A stretch of 64,000 bases of DNA from Ideonella_A sp963843805 (GTDB taxonomy: Bacteria; Pseudomonadota; Gammaproteobacteria; Burkholderiales; Burkholderiaceae_C). The DNA lies in NCBI GenBank assembly GCA_963843805.1, contig CAWJLY010000009.1, forward strand, positions 682,001-746,000, in the 5' to 3' direction. A program made the position numbers and the translations under genes. Positions 28,375 through 38,785 of this stretch are shown piece after piece. The notes beneath the pieces were generated by a model. The model was not told the DNA's origin, did not search any database, and saw only the letters and a program-made list of their open reading frames with translations. Within the stretch, counting starts at the first letter, position 1. Each line of letters opens with the position of its first letter.

Positions 28375-28953
28375 CGGTGCCCGGGTCGCAAAGCGCGGGT
28401 CCTGCACATCGGCATTCAGCCGGCCGTCGCGCATCGCCTGGCGCACCACCTGCGCCAGCAGCCGCAGGCCCATCGGCGCCAACGCGCGTTCCCACAGTTC
28501 GCGCGCCGATTCGCCCTTGGCGACAAAACACCAGTCCTGCGCGGCGATCGGCACCGGCGTCCCAGCCGTCGGCCAGATGGTAGACCGAGCCGCCGGCAAT
28601 CGGATCGCCTTCGAGGATGGTCCATTCGACCGCGGCGATGCCGCGATGGCGCGGCAGCAGCGACGGGTGGTAGCCGACGCCGCCGAGGCGCGAGCGTGCC
28701 AGCGCCTCGTTGCTGACCCGCGCATGGGTGTGGGCGGCGATGATCAGGTCGGTGCCTTCGGCAATCGCCTCGGCCGGAACGATCTTCGGGTTGTCAGCAC
28801 ATGCACCGGCAGTCCGGCCGCTTGCGCCGCCAGCGCCAGCCGATCGTCGGCGGCCGGCGCGACGATGCTGGTGAACTGCAGACCTTCCTCGTTGCGCAAG
28901 GCATCGAAAACCGAGGCCGCGAAATAGCGCGAGCCGACGAGGGCACATTTCAT
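28375..28953 (-). CDS. Formyltransferase-family protein, frameshifted as read
   Basis: A short formyltransferase-fold protein. It starts MKCALVGSRYFAASVFDALR. After a probable one-base loss near 28790 it continues DNPKIVPAEAIAEGTDLIIA and SRLGGVGYHPSLLPRHRG, then WTILEGDPIAGGSVYHLADG, and after another shift near 28560 CFVAKGESARELWERAL. The HPSLLPRHRG segment is the formyl-THF catalytic region with the conserved Asn of the usual N-x-H-P replaced by a Gly-Tyr context, so the exact substrate is uncertain. It is immediately followed in frame by ACT domains. PurU has the opposite order (ACT then formyltransferase), so this is not a normal PurU. Confidence 0.68.
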
Positions 28954-29036
28954 CGAGATTTCTCCGTGAGTGCGACAGAGGCAGCGTGTCGACAGCGCGC
29001 CAGGCGCCGGCATTGTCGACGTTGCCGGCTGGCCGC

Positions 29037-29241
29037 TCAATCGTCGACGAAGCCGGCCTTGTAGAAACTCCAGGCGCTGCCGTCGTGCAGGTAGAAACTG
29101 CCGTCGGCGCAAAAATCCTTGCCGGGAAAAAACTCGCGATAGGCCTTCGGCACGATGCGTGCGAGTTGCTCGTCGTCGAGCCACTCGAACTCGTCGGGCG
29201 TGATCGGCTGGCCGACCTTGAATTTGCGCGTTGGTGTCCAT
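29037..29241 (-). CDS. Small acidic/aromatic protein (about 68 aa), apparent frameshift at start
   Basis: From an ATG at 29241 the sequence reads MDTNA. After one surplus base near 29228 it is an uninterrupted frame, KFKVGQPITPDEFEWLDDEQ then KAYREFFPGKDFCADGSFYL, ending AGFVDD. The consistent codon use and balanced composition over 60 codons suggest a real small protein of unknown function. It lies about 85 bases upstream of the formyltransferase on the same strand. Confidence 0.45.
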
Positions 29242-29312
29242 GCTGAGCAGTCGTGAAGGCGTCGCGACTCGATTCTGCCGCGATCAGCCCGAGCCCCTGC
29301 AAAAGCAAGGCT

Positions 29313-31289
<1,977 letters not shown>

Positions 31290-31293
<4 letters not shown>

Positions 31294-32606
31294 GCGGCAC
31301 CGGTGCTGCGCTGGTCGGTGATGACTGCCATGCCGGGCTGCAGGCCGTCGCCGCTGACCTCGGTCATGCGGCCGTCGCTGATGCCGGTCTGCACCTGCGA
31401 CGGCCACCGCCTGGCCGTCGCGCAGCACCCACAGCTGGCGCGCACCCGGCGACCTTGTTCTCGGTGCCGGCGACCTTGGTGCCGCTTGCTGCCTCGGCGG
31501 GCGCGGCATCATCTTCGACAGGATGCTGCCGCCCGAGCGTGCCTGCTGCGGCCGTCGCCGCCGTCGACTGCGGCGAAAAGCGCAGCGCGCTGTTGGGCAC
31601 CAGCAGCACGTCGTTGCGCTCGGTGGCGACGATGGTGGCCACCGCCGTCATGCCCGGGCGCAGGCTCAGGTCGGTGTTGTCGACATCCAGCGTGGCCACG
31701 TAGGTCACGACGTTGTTGGTGGTCGTCGAGCCGAAGGCGACGCGGCTGATCATGGCCGGAAAGCGGCGCGACGGGTAGGCGCTGACGGTGAAGCTGGCCT
31801 TCTGTCCGACCTTGCACCGAGCCGACGTCGGCCTCGTCGACGCTGGCCTGCAACTGCAGCTGCGTCAGGTTCTCGGCCACCGAGAACAGCGTCACCGCCT
31901 GCAGCGAGGCGGCTACCGCGTTGCCTGGGTCGACCGAGCGGCTGAGCACCACGCCATCGATCGGCGAGCGGATCGACGCCTTCGACAGATTGGTCTCGTC
32001 GGTCGACAAGGTGGCGCGCGCCACCGCCACGTTGGCCGCCGCGCTGGCCAGGTTGGCCTCGGCGCGCGCCACCGCGGCGCGCGCGGTGTCGAGTTCGGTT
32101 GCCGAAGGCACCTTGCCGCCCGACAGGCGCGCCACTTCCTCGAAACGCGCCAGCGTGGCCTTGGCTTCCTTCACGCGTCGCTGCGTTCTGCGCCTGCAGC
32201 GCCTGTGCATGCGGCCAGCGACGCGCGCGAACGGCGTCACCTGGTCGTGCAATTTGGACGTATCGAGCTCGACCAGCACCTGGCCGGTCTTCACGCGGTC
32301 GTTGACGTCGACCAGCACGCGCTTGACCGTGCCGGACAGTTCGCTGCCGATATTGACCGAGCGCGTCGGCTGCAGCGTGCCGTTGGCCGAGACGGTGAGC
32401 GTGAGATTGCCCTTGCTCAACGGCGCCGTCACGTAGTTTGGCAGCGCGTTGGTCGCAGCCTTGGCCTGCCAGAACCAGACGCCGCCGGCGGCCAGCAACA
32501 AGGCGATCGAGGCGGCCCACCATGCGCGGCGTTGCCACCAGCGGGGCGGATGATCGTCGCCGAGAAGCGTTTGCAGGTCGGTGGCAGGGGTCGGGCTGTC
32601 GTTCAT
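31290..32606 (-). CDS. macA: MacA-type periplasmic adaptor (membrane fusion protein), frameshifted as read
   Basis: An HlyD/MacA-family adaptor of about 435 residues. It has an N-terminal membrane anchor (WWAASIALLLAAGGVWFW), then the lipoyl half-motifs NGTLQPTRSVNIGSELSG and SPIDGVVLSRSVDPGN flanking a coiled-coil hairpin (about 110-200). A beta-barrel domain (NNVVTYVATLDVDNTDLSLR) and a membrane-proximal end, ISDGRMTEVSGDGLQPGM, follow. Apparent shifts lie near 32190, 31815, 31440 and 31400. The start overlaps the outer-membrane-factor stop and the end overlaps the ATPase start, both ATGA, giving a fully coupled OMF-macA-macB operon. Confidence 0.83.
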
Positions 32607-34083
32607 GGTGACGTTGTTGAAAGTGAAGCGGCAGCAGCGGTGCTGGCTGATCTCTGGTCCGGTTTCCGGGTTGCCAACCGCCGCCCAGCGCCTTGTACAG
32701 ACGCACGTGATCGGCGATCAGGCTGGCCTTCGCGCTGGCCTCGCTGTCTTGCGCCGAAAGCAGGCTGCGTTGCGTGCCCAGCACGGTGGTGAAATCGATC
32801 AGTCCGCTGCTGTAGCGCTGGCGCGCCAGCAGTTCGGCGTTGGCTGCCGCGGTGCTGGCAGCCTGCAGGCGGACCAGGCGTTCCCGATCGCCTTGCAAGG
32901 CGACCAGCGCGTCTTCGACATCCTGCAGCGCGGTCAGCACCGACGCCTGGTAGCCAAGCCGCGCCTGATCCCACGCCGCTTGCTGAACTCGCACCTGCGC
33001 CTTGCCGGCACCGCCGTCGAACAGCGGCGCCGACACGCCGGCCAACAGCGAGTTCAACAGCGATGCCCCGTTGGTCAAGGCGCCCAGTGTCAATGCCGAC
33101 AAGCCCAGCGAGCCACTGAGCTGCAAGCTCGGCTTGCGCGCCGCTTCGGCCACGCCGACCCGTGCCATCGCGGCGACTGCCCGCAACTCGGCCGCGCGAA
33201 CGTCGGGCCGCTGGCGCAGCGTATCGGCGGGAAAGGCCAGCGCCAGATCTGGCGGCGCTGGCGGCAATGGCGCCACGCTGCGAAGCGTGGCATCGAGCGC
33301 GCCCGGGGCTTGGCCGGTCAGAATGGCCAGTGCATTCAGGGTCTGCGACAGGCTGGTCTGCAGCAGCGGAATCTGCGCCTGGGTCAGTTCGGCCGCACTG
33401 ACCGCCTGCTCGACGTCGAGTGACGAAACCAGCCCGGCCTGGGCGCGCCACCGGGTGAGCTGCAAGGTCTCGTTCTGCGTCAGCAGATTGCTGCGGGCAA
33501 TCGCCAGGCGGGCCTGCAGACTTCGCAGATCGATGTAATTCAGCGCCACCTCGGCGGCCAGCGAAACCTGCACATCGCCGAGGCTTGCTGCGACGGCGCT
33601 GGCGTCGGCCTCGCTGGCGGAAAGGGCTTGGCGATTGCCGCCGAAGATGTCAGGTTCCCAACTCGCATCGAGACCGGCTTGAAAGCGACTGCTCGCGTCG
33701 TTGCCGCCCGCCTGGTTGCGTTGCGTCGAAGCCGACGCGCCGACCCGCGGCCCCAGGCCGGCGCGCTGCACGTCGGCTTGTGCACGGGCCTGCAGCAATG
33801 CGCTGCGGGCGCTTTGCACGCTGCTGTTGTTCTGCAGCGCCTGCGCTACCAGGCTCGTCAGATCCGGATCGTCGAAACGGTGCCACCAGCTCAGCAACGA
33901 GGTTGGCTGGCTCACAGGCGATGCCGATGTGGCTTGCCACGCCGACGGCACCAGGCCGACCGGCATCGACGGGCTGGGCGGTGGCGCGACGCTGGCACAG
34001 GCCGACAGCAGGGTGGCAACGGCCAGCGACAGCCATGCCGATGGCTGGCGAGAGTTCATCAAGAGGCGCGGGTAGCTGGACAT
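32603..34083 (-). CDS. Outer-membrane efflux lipoprotein, NodT/TolC family
   Basis: A TolC-like outer-membrane factor of about 490 residues with a lipoprotein signal (VATLLSACAS) near residues 22-31. The paired OMF repeats contain SLLSWWHRFDDPDLTSLVAQ, ASWEPDIFGGNRQALSASEA, RQRPDVRAAELRAVAAMARV and VSAPLFDGGAGKAQVRVQQA. They build the periplasmic alpha-barrel and outer-membrane beta-barrel of a tripartite pump. One missing base near 32680 (GGGWQ) would bring the end to 32603, overlapping macA by ATGA; as read, the frame runs far into macA. An in-frame ATG at 34059 is an alternative start. Confidence 0.86.
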
Positions 34084-34257
34084 TTCGAAAAACGATTGTG
34101 CCCAGGCAGTGCTTCACGAAGGTTGCGCCATGTGAAGATCGGGTAAAGCTCACATTGGATTCGCCAGCGCTTTTGCGCTGCGCTGCTGGTCAGCCTGTGG
34201 GGCCGGCGCGCGATGGCGGACCGGCTATGCTTGCTGGAAAGGCATCGCGCAGATCCC

Positions 34258-35787
34258 ATGACCAACGAGCCCCGCCCCCTTGAAATCGAAACCGGGCGTG
34301 TACTTGCCCGGGTGCAGAACCATTTCGCGGTGATCGATATCGGATCGAATTCGATCCGCCTCGTCGTCTACGATGACCTGAGCCGGGCGCCGTTTCCGCG
34401 CTTCAACGAAAAATCGCTGTGTGCACTCGGCGCTGCGATCGACGCCGATGGCCGGCTGTCGGCTGAGGCCATCGATCGCGCGGTGCATGCCGTGCGCCGC
34501 TTCGCAGCCATCGCCAAGGCGATGCGCGTCGACGCTGTTCACGTATTGGCCACCGAGGCGACCCGGCGCGCCAGCAATGGCGCTGATCTGGTGGATGCGA
34601 TCGAAGCCAGCACCGGCTTGAAGACGCGTGTGCTGAGCGGGCTGGAGGAAGCCGGCTACGCGGCGCAAGGCGTGATCGCCGGCTTTTATGACCCGAAGGG
34701 GCTGTCGGGAGATCTCGGCGGCGGCAGCCTGGAGGTGGCCGAGGTGCTCGGTAACCGCGTTGGCGACCGGCTGGTCAGCATGCCGCTGGGCGCACTGCCG
34801 GTGCTGAAGATGATGGGTGACGGTGTGGATTCAGCCAAGAAGGCGATCGACGCCATCCTGCGCGAAAGCCTGCCACCGATGCTGACCGAGCCGGTCTTTT
34901 ATGCCATCGGCGGTGGCTGGCGTGCGTTGGCGCGGATTCACCTGGCGATGAATGCAGCGCCGATCAGCGTCGTGCACGGCTATGAAATCGATGCCGACGA
35001 CTTGCGGTCGCTGGCGAAGAAAATTTCGCGGATGTCAGCCGCCGAAGTGGCAGCGCTGCCCGACGTGCCGAGTCGGCGCATCCAGACGTTGCCGGCGGCC
35101 GCGCTGGTGTTGTCACGTGTGCTGCGCAACCTGAAACCCGAGCGGGTGGTTTTTTCGTTGTCCGGTCTGCGCGAAGGTTGGCTTTATTCACAGCTCGATG
35201 ACACCGAGAAGGCGCGCGACCCGCTGCTCGAGGGCGCGCAGGCCGTCGGCTTGCCGACCGCCCGGGTAGCCGGCTTCGCCGCAGCGCTGGCACGCTGGAC
35301 CGATGACCTGTTTCCTGGCGAAACGTTGGCTGACCGGCGGCTTCGGCTCGCCGTCTGCACGCTGACCGACATCGCCTGGCGAGACCATGACAAGGTGAAG
35401 GCCGAACAGAGCCTGCAGCGGCTGCTGCAGTTTCCGTTTGTCGGCATCTCGCACGCCGAACGGGCCTTCATCGCGATCTCGGTGATGGCGCGTTACGGTG
35501 GCCGGATCGATGGTGAACGCATGCAGCAGATTGCCGGCTTGCTCAACACCAATCAGCTTCGCCGCGCCGAAATCCTCGGTCGGGTGCTGCTGCTCGGCCA
35601 TCGCTTCTCGGCCAGCGTTCCTGAAATTCTTCAGGAGGCACGCCTTCGAATCGATGCCGACGCGGTGCGCCTGGAGGTGCTCGATCGCGACAAGATGCCC
35701 GACAGCGATGCCGTGCTTGATCGGCTGAAACAGCTGGCCAAGGCGAGCGGTGTCGACGGCGCGGAGGTGCTTGCCGTCGACGAGTAA
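34258..35787 (+). CDS. ppx: Exopolyphosphatase / pppGpp phosphohydrolase (Ppx/GppA family)
   Basis: A 509-residue Ppx/GppA phosphatase. The actin-like fold begins with AVIDIGSNSIRLVVYD, the phosphate-1 loop. ATEATRRASNGADLV and GLEEAGYAAQGVI follow, then the phosphate-2 loop LSGDLGGGSLEVAEV and GGGWRALARIHL. The C-terminal third is the HD-like helical domain. It degrades polyphosphate, pppGpp or both, linking phosphate storage to the stringent response. It is transcribed alone, divergent from the efflux operon. ATG 34258 is preferred to an upstream in-frame ATG because family similarity starts just downstream of it. Confidence 0.9.
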   Translation: MTNEPRPLEIETGRVLARVQNHFAVIDIGSNSIRLVVYDDLSRAPFPRFNEKSLCALGAAIDADGRLSAEAIDRAVHAVRRFAAIAKAMRVDAVHVLATEATRRASNGADLVDAIEASTGLKTRVLSGLEEAGYAAQGVIAGFYDPKGLSGDLGGGSLEVAEVLGNRVGDRLVSMPLGALPVLKMMGDGVDSAKKAIDAILRESLPPMLTEPVFYAIGGGWRALARIHLAMNAAPISVVHGYEIDADDLRSLAKKISRMSAAEVAALPDVPSRRIQTLPAAALVLSRVLRNLKPERVVFSLSGLREGWLYSQLDDTEKARDPLLEGAQAVGLPTARVAGFAAALARWTDDLFPGETLADRRLRLAVCTLTDIAWRDHDKVKAEQSLQRLLQFPFVGISHAERAFIAISVMARYGGRIDGERMQQIAGLLNTNQLRRAEILGRVLLLGHRFSASVPEILQEARLRIDADAVRLEVLDRDKMPDSDAVLDRLKQLAKASGVDGAEVLAVDE

Positions 35788-35871
35788 GGTCGGCAAAGTG
35801 GCCGTCAACGCCCCGATTGCCGGCGGCCCGAAGGCGTGACGCAGCGGCTGGTGCGCCGCGACGGCATTCGG

Positions 35872-36523
35872 TCAGGCTGCCTTGGCGGTTGCCTTGGCTT
35901 TGCGCGCAACCCGGCGAGCGGCGTTCGACGTGCTGGTTGCGGTCTCTGCAACGACCTTGCTGACACGCTTGGTGGCAACCTTGGTCACACGCTTGCGCGT
36001 TGCCGCTGCTTCGCGGGTGCTCGTGTTCAGCTTTCGGGTGGCGACGGCCTTGGCAGGCACCGGCTTGCCGGCAGACTCGGGTCACCATTCTGCTGCTGCC
36101 TGCTTCGATCCGGTCAGCGACCAGGCTGACCACATTGGCAGCCGGCACCGCAACACGGTTCAGGGTGCCCAGTGCATTCAGATTGGCGACGCGATCAAGG
36201 CGCTCGGCATTGGTGGCGACCAGGCTGATGCCTTTGGTGGCAAGGTCGACGGCAACGCCAACGACGCCTTGCGCGCGGTCGGTACCGAAATGCACGCCGC
36301 GCACGTAGTAGCCGCTGACTCGTTGCTGGTTGCCGATCAGATTCGAGCGCAGATCCTGGCGCAACATCGAAGCGCCGTTGTTCACCACATCGGCAAAGCG
36401 CTGGTCGACGAAGCCGGCAATGCGCTCGCCGCCGAAGCGGTACGTGTTGATGACGTTGGTTGCGGTGATGCCATAGGTCTTGACGACATCGGTGGCAATG
36501 CTGGAAAGATTTTTGCTGGACAT
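35872..36523 (-). CDS. Phasin-like PHA-granule protein with histone-like C-terminal tail, one apparent frameshift
   Basis: A protein of about 217 residues. The N-terminal 150 (SSIATDVVKTYGITATNVIN, RIAGFVDQRFADVVNNGASM) form amphipathic helices like phasins that coat polyhydroxyalkanoate granules. After a surplus base near 36075 the tail reads GKPVPAKAVATRKLNTSTRE and then Lys/Arg/Ala-rich repeats with KRVTKVATKRVSKVVAE, ending KAKATAKAA. That is a histone H1/PhaF-like DNA-binding tail. Such proteins tether PHA granules to the nucleoid to aid segregation. A 9-base hairpin lies 127 bases upstream. No PHA synthase is in the window. Confidence 0.72.
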
Positions 36524-36649
36524 GCTGGACTCCGGTTGGTTGATTCGGCTTACCCGACCGTGAGGCCTGCACTTGCAGACCGGCTCCAATCAGGAATGTC
36601 GCTACTTTGCCGGCATGTCGTAGAGGGCACACCCCAATTGGCGGGTTAT

Positions 36650-36671
36650 CCCTAGAGGGAGACCTCTAGGG
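36650..36671. other. Stem-loop between cytochrome c' and phasin genes
   Basis: CCCTAGAGG, loop GAGA and CCTCTAGGG form a perfect 9-base stem. It lies between the stop of the cytochrome c' gene and the start of the phasin gene, both on the minus strand. There is no T-run on either side, so it may be a weak terminator, an mRNA end-stabiliser or a regulator site for the phasin gene. Confidence 0.45.
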
Positions 36672-36703
36672 GCCGCGATCGGTTGGGTGGCAGGCACAAA
36701 CAG

Positions 36704-37159
36704 TCAAGGGTTGCGGAAGTCGTCATGGCAGCCTTTGCAGGCCTTGCCGACCTCGCCGAATGCCGGCTTGATGGCATCCAGGCTGCCGCTGCGGCTGGCG
36801 GCAGCCAGCTTGACCGTCTCGGCTTGCAGCTTTTTCGCCATGTCGTCGAATTTGGCGTGCTCGGTCCACACGTTGGGTTTCGGCGATCCTTTCTTGGTTC
36901 CACTGGTCCCTTCGGGAAAGGCCTCGTAGGGGAGCTTGGACATCATGGCCACCACGTCGGCGCTTGCGGTCGCCGCTGCCGCGTTGTAGGGCACGTCGCC
37001 TTTGACCATCGCGCCGATGCGCGCGAAATGATTGCCCATCACCGTAAAAGCGGCTTGTCGATAATCAACGGCTGCTTCGGCGTTGCGGAACTGCGCAGCA
37101 ACCGGCAGGGCTGCTGCAAGGCCCAATACGGCAACAGCGACGAGAGACTTGATTGGCAT
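36704..37159 (-). CDS. Cytochrome c' (class II c-type cytochrome)
   Basis: A 151-residue exported haem protein. The signal peptide is MPIKSLVAVAVLGLAAALPV with cleavage after VAAQ or nearby. The mature four-helix bundle begins FRNAEAAVDYRQAAFTVMG, and the haem-binding motif CKGCH is near the C-terminus (KACKGCHDDFRNP), as in cytochromes c'. These bind NO and CO or pass electrons. A GGAG ribosome site precedes the chosen ATG. It is head-to-head with a cytochrome b561 gene, a frequent partnership. Confidence 0.92.
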   Translation of the reverse strand: MPIKSLVAVAVLGLAAALPVAAQFRNAEAAVDYRQAAFTVMGNHFARIGAMVKGDVPYNAAAATASADVVAMMSKLPYEAFPEGTSGTKKGSPKPNVWTEHAKFDDMAKKLQAETVKLAAASRSGSLDAIKPAFGEVGKACKGCHDDFRNP

Positions 37160-37340
37160 GAGAGGAACTCCAGGAGTTGAATGGCGACAGGCCTGCCACC
37201 GGTGCAGGTCAGCGAAGTGTACAAACGGCCAAGAGATCCTGCTGGCCGCAATCCCGCGCGCGCTCGATTTTTTGCTGTTGCCCACGCACCGCCGCTGACA
37301 AGCCGCGGTATCGTCGAGTCTTGTTTTCATCACGACTCGC

Positions 37341-38031
37341 ATGAACGACTCGTCTGCCACTTCCGTCCGAATCTGGGATCTGCCGACCCGGCTCTTTCAC
37401 TGGGCCCTCGCGGCGACCGTCACCGGCTCGTTGGTCAGCGCCAAGATCGGCGGCAACGCCATGGCCTGGCATTTCTGGTTCGGCTACACGGCCTTTTCGC
37501 TGCTTGTCTTTCGACTGTTGTGGGGCCTGGTTGGCGGACACTGGTCGCGCTTCGTCAGCTTTGTCTATGCACCGGGCACCGTAGTGAGATACCTGCGTAG
37601 CCAAGGCCGCGCCGACGAGCATCTCGACGTCGGACACAGCCCGCTCGGCAGCTTTTCGGTGTTTGCGCTGCTGTTCGTTCTGCTGGCACAGGTGGCCACC
37701 GGGCTGGTCGCTGACGATGAGATCGCCACCGTCGGCCCGCTGAACCGCCTGGTCAGCAGCGATCTGGCGCTCAGCGCCACCTCCTGGCACAAGAGTTTCG
37801 GTCAATGGGCGGTGTTCGGGCTGATTGGTCTGCATATCGCCGCAATCGTCTATTACACGCTGATCAAGAAGCGCAGCCTGGTGCTGCCGATGATCAGGGG
37901 CGACAAGACCTTGCCGCCTGGGTACGCCTGCCAGCGCCGACGGTCGTGGCCAGCGTGTGGTGGCATTGGTGCTGGCGCTTTTGTGCGGTGGCTTGGTCGC
38001 CTGGGTCGTCCGGCTCGGCACCGTATCCTGA
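37341..38031 (+). CDS. Cytochrome b561-domain membrane protein, one apparent frameshift
   Basis: A four-helix membrane cytochrome b of about 229 residues. It starts VRIWDLPTRLFHWALAATVT, with the first haem-ligand His, and also has AWHFWFGYTAFSLLVFRLLW, FVLLAQVATGLVADDE and ATSWHKSFGQWAVFGLIGLH, giving the paired His ligands of two haems b. One surplus base near 37928 shifts the frame; repaired, the tail is GQRVVALVLALLCGGLVAWV and ends GTVS. It probably passes electrons from the quinone pool to the divergently encoded cytochrome c'. Confidence 0.87.
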
Positions 38032-38113
38032 CCTGACGCCCGTATCGGCGGGGCGTGCGCCTGCATCGGTGCGCCTTCGCGCCACTGGCGGCGGTGCAGC
38101 ACGACAATCCGGC

Positions 38114-38752
38114 ATGCAGAGTGCTCAATACTGGGGTGAAACGGTGCGGCTGGTGGTCGAGTTGAGCGCCACCGCTGCGTTCGCTCTATCGGGCGTGCTC
38201 GAGGCCGCCCGCAAGCGCCTGGATGCGGTGGGCGTATGTGTGGTCGGCTTTCTGGCGGCATTCGGCGGTGGCACCGTTCGCGATCTGCTGCTCGACCAGC
38301 GGCCGTTTTTCTGGGTCCGCCATATCGATGTGTTGTGGGGCATCCTGTTGTTGTGCGTGCTGGCCATGATGTTCCTGCGTCAGCGGCACTTTCCGCTCAC
38401 CGAGCGGGCAATCCAATGGCCCGACGCCTTGGGCCTCGGACTGTTCGCGGCCACCGGTGTGCACCAGGCCTTGCTGCTGCAGATGCCAGCCGTCGTCGCG
38501 GTGCTGATGGGCATCATCACCGGTGTTTTCGGCGGCGTGTTGCGCGATATGGTGTGCAACGAAATCCCTGCCGCGTTCAAGGATCACCGCCCGTATGCGG
38601 TCTGTGCCTTCATCGGCGGCTGGGTTTATGTCGGCTTGTGGCATCTGGCCGCGCCGGGCTGGCTGGCGCTGTTGGCCTGCGTCGGCGTCACCGCCGGATT
38701 GCGTGCACTCGCGGTCTGGCGCGATCTGCAGTTGCCGGCTTGGCGGGTCTAG
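38114..38752 (+). CDS. TRIC-type cation channel family protein (UPF0126)
   Basis: A 212-residue membrane protein with seven helices in two homologous halves. Each half carries the glycine-rich signature: AAFGGGTVRDLLLDQRPFFW in the first and TGVFGGVLRDMVCNEIPAAF in the second. These are prokaryotic TRIC channels (YicG/YadS-like) that form trimeric K+-permeable pores or glycine-linked transporters. The start at 38114 follows the cytochrome b561 gene by about 80 bases on the same strand. Confidence 0.9.
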   Translation: MQSAQYWGETVRLVVELSATAAFALSGVLEAARKRLDAVGVCVVGFLAAFGGGTVRDLLLDQRPFFWVRHIDVLWGILLLCVLAMMFLRQRHFPLTERAIQWPDALGLGLFAATGVHQALLLQMPAVVAVLMGIITGVFGGVLRDMVCNEIPAAFKDHRPYAVCAFIGGWVYVGLWHLAAPGWLALLACVGVTAGLRALAVWRDLQLPAWRV

Positions 38753-38785
38753 ATACCGCCGCGGCCGGCCGAAGAATGGCGGCGC

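Noticed and set aside
31750..32603. Reading the outer-membrane factor as a 777-residue fusion running into macA
   Set aside because: The outer-membrane-factor family ends near 490 residues; one missing base restores a stop overlapping the macA start (ATGA).
38753..38785. GC-rich hairpin between the TRIC channel and aminopeptidase P genes as a terminator
   Set aside because: Arms are short and imperfect and no T-run follows, so it is not distinguishable from background GC content.
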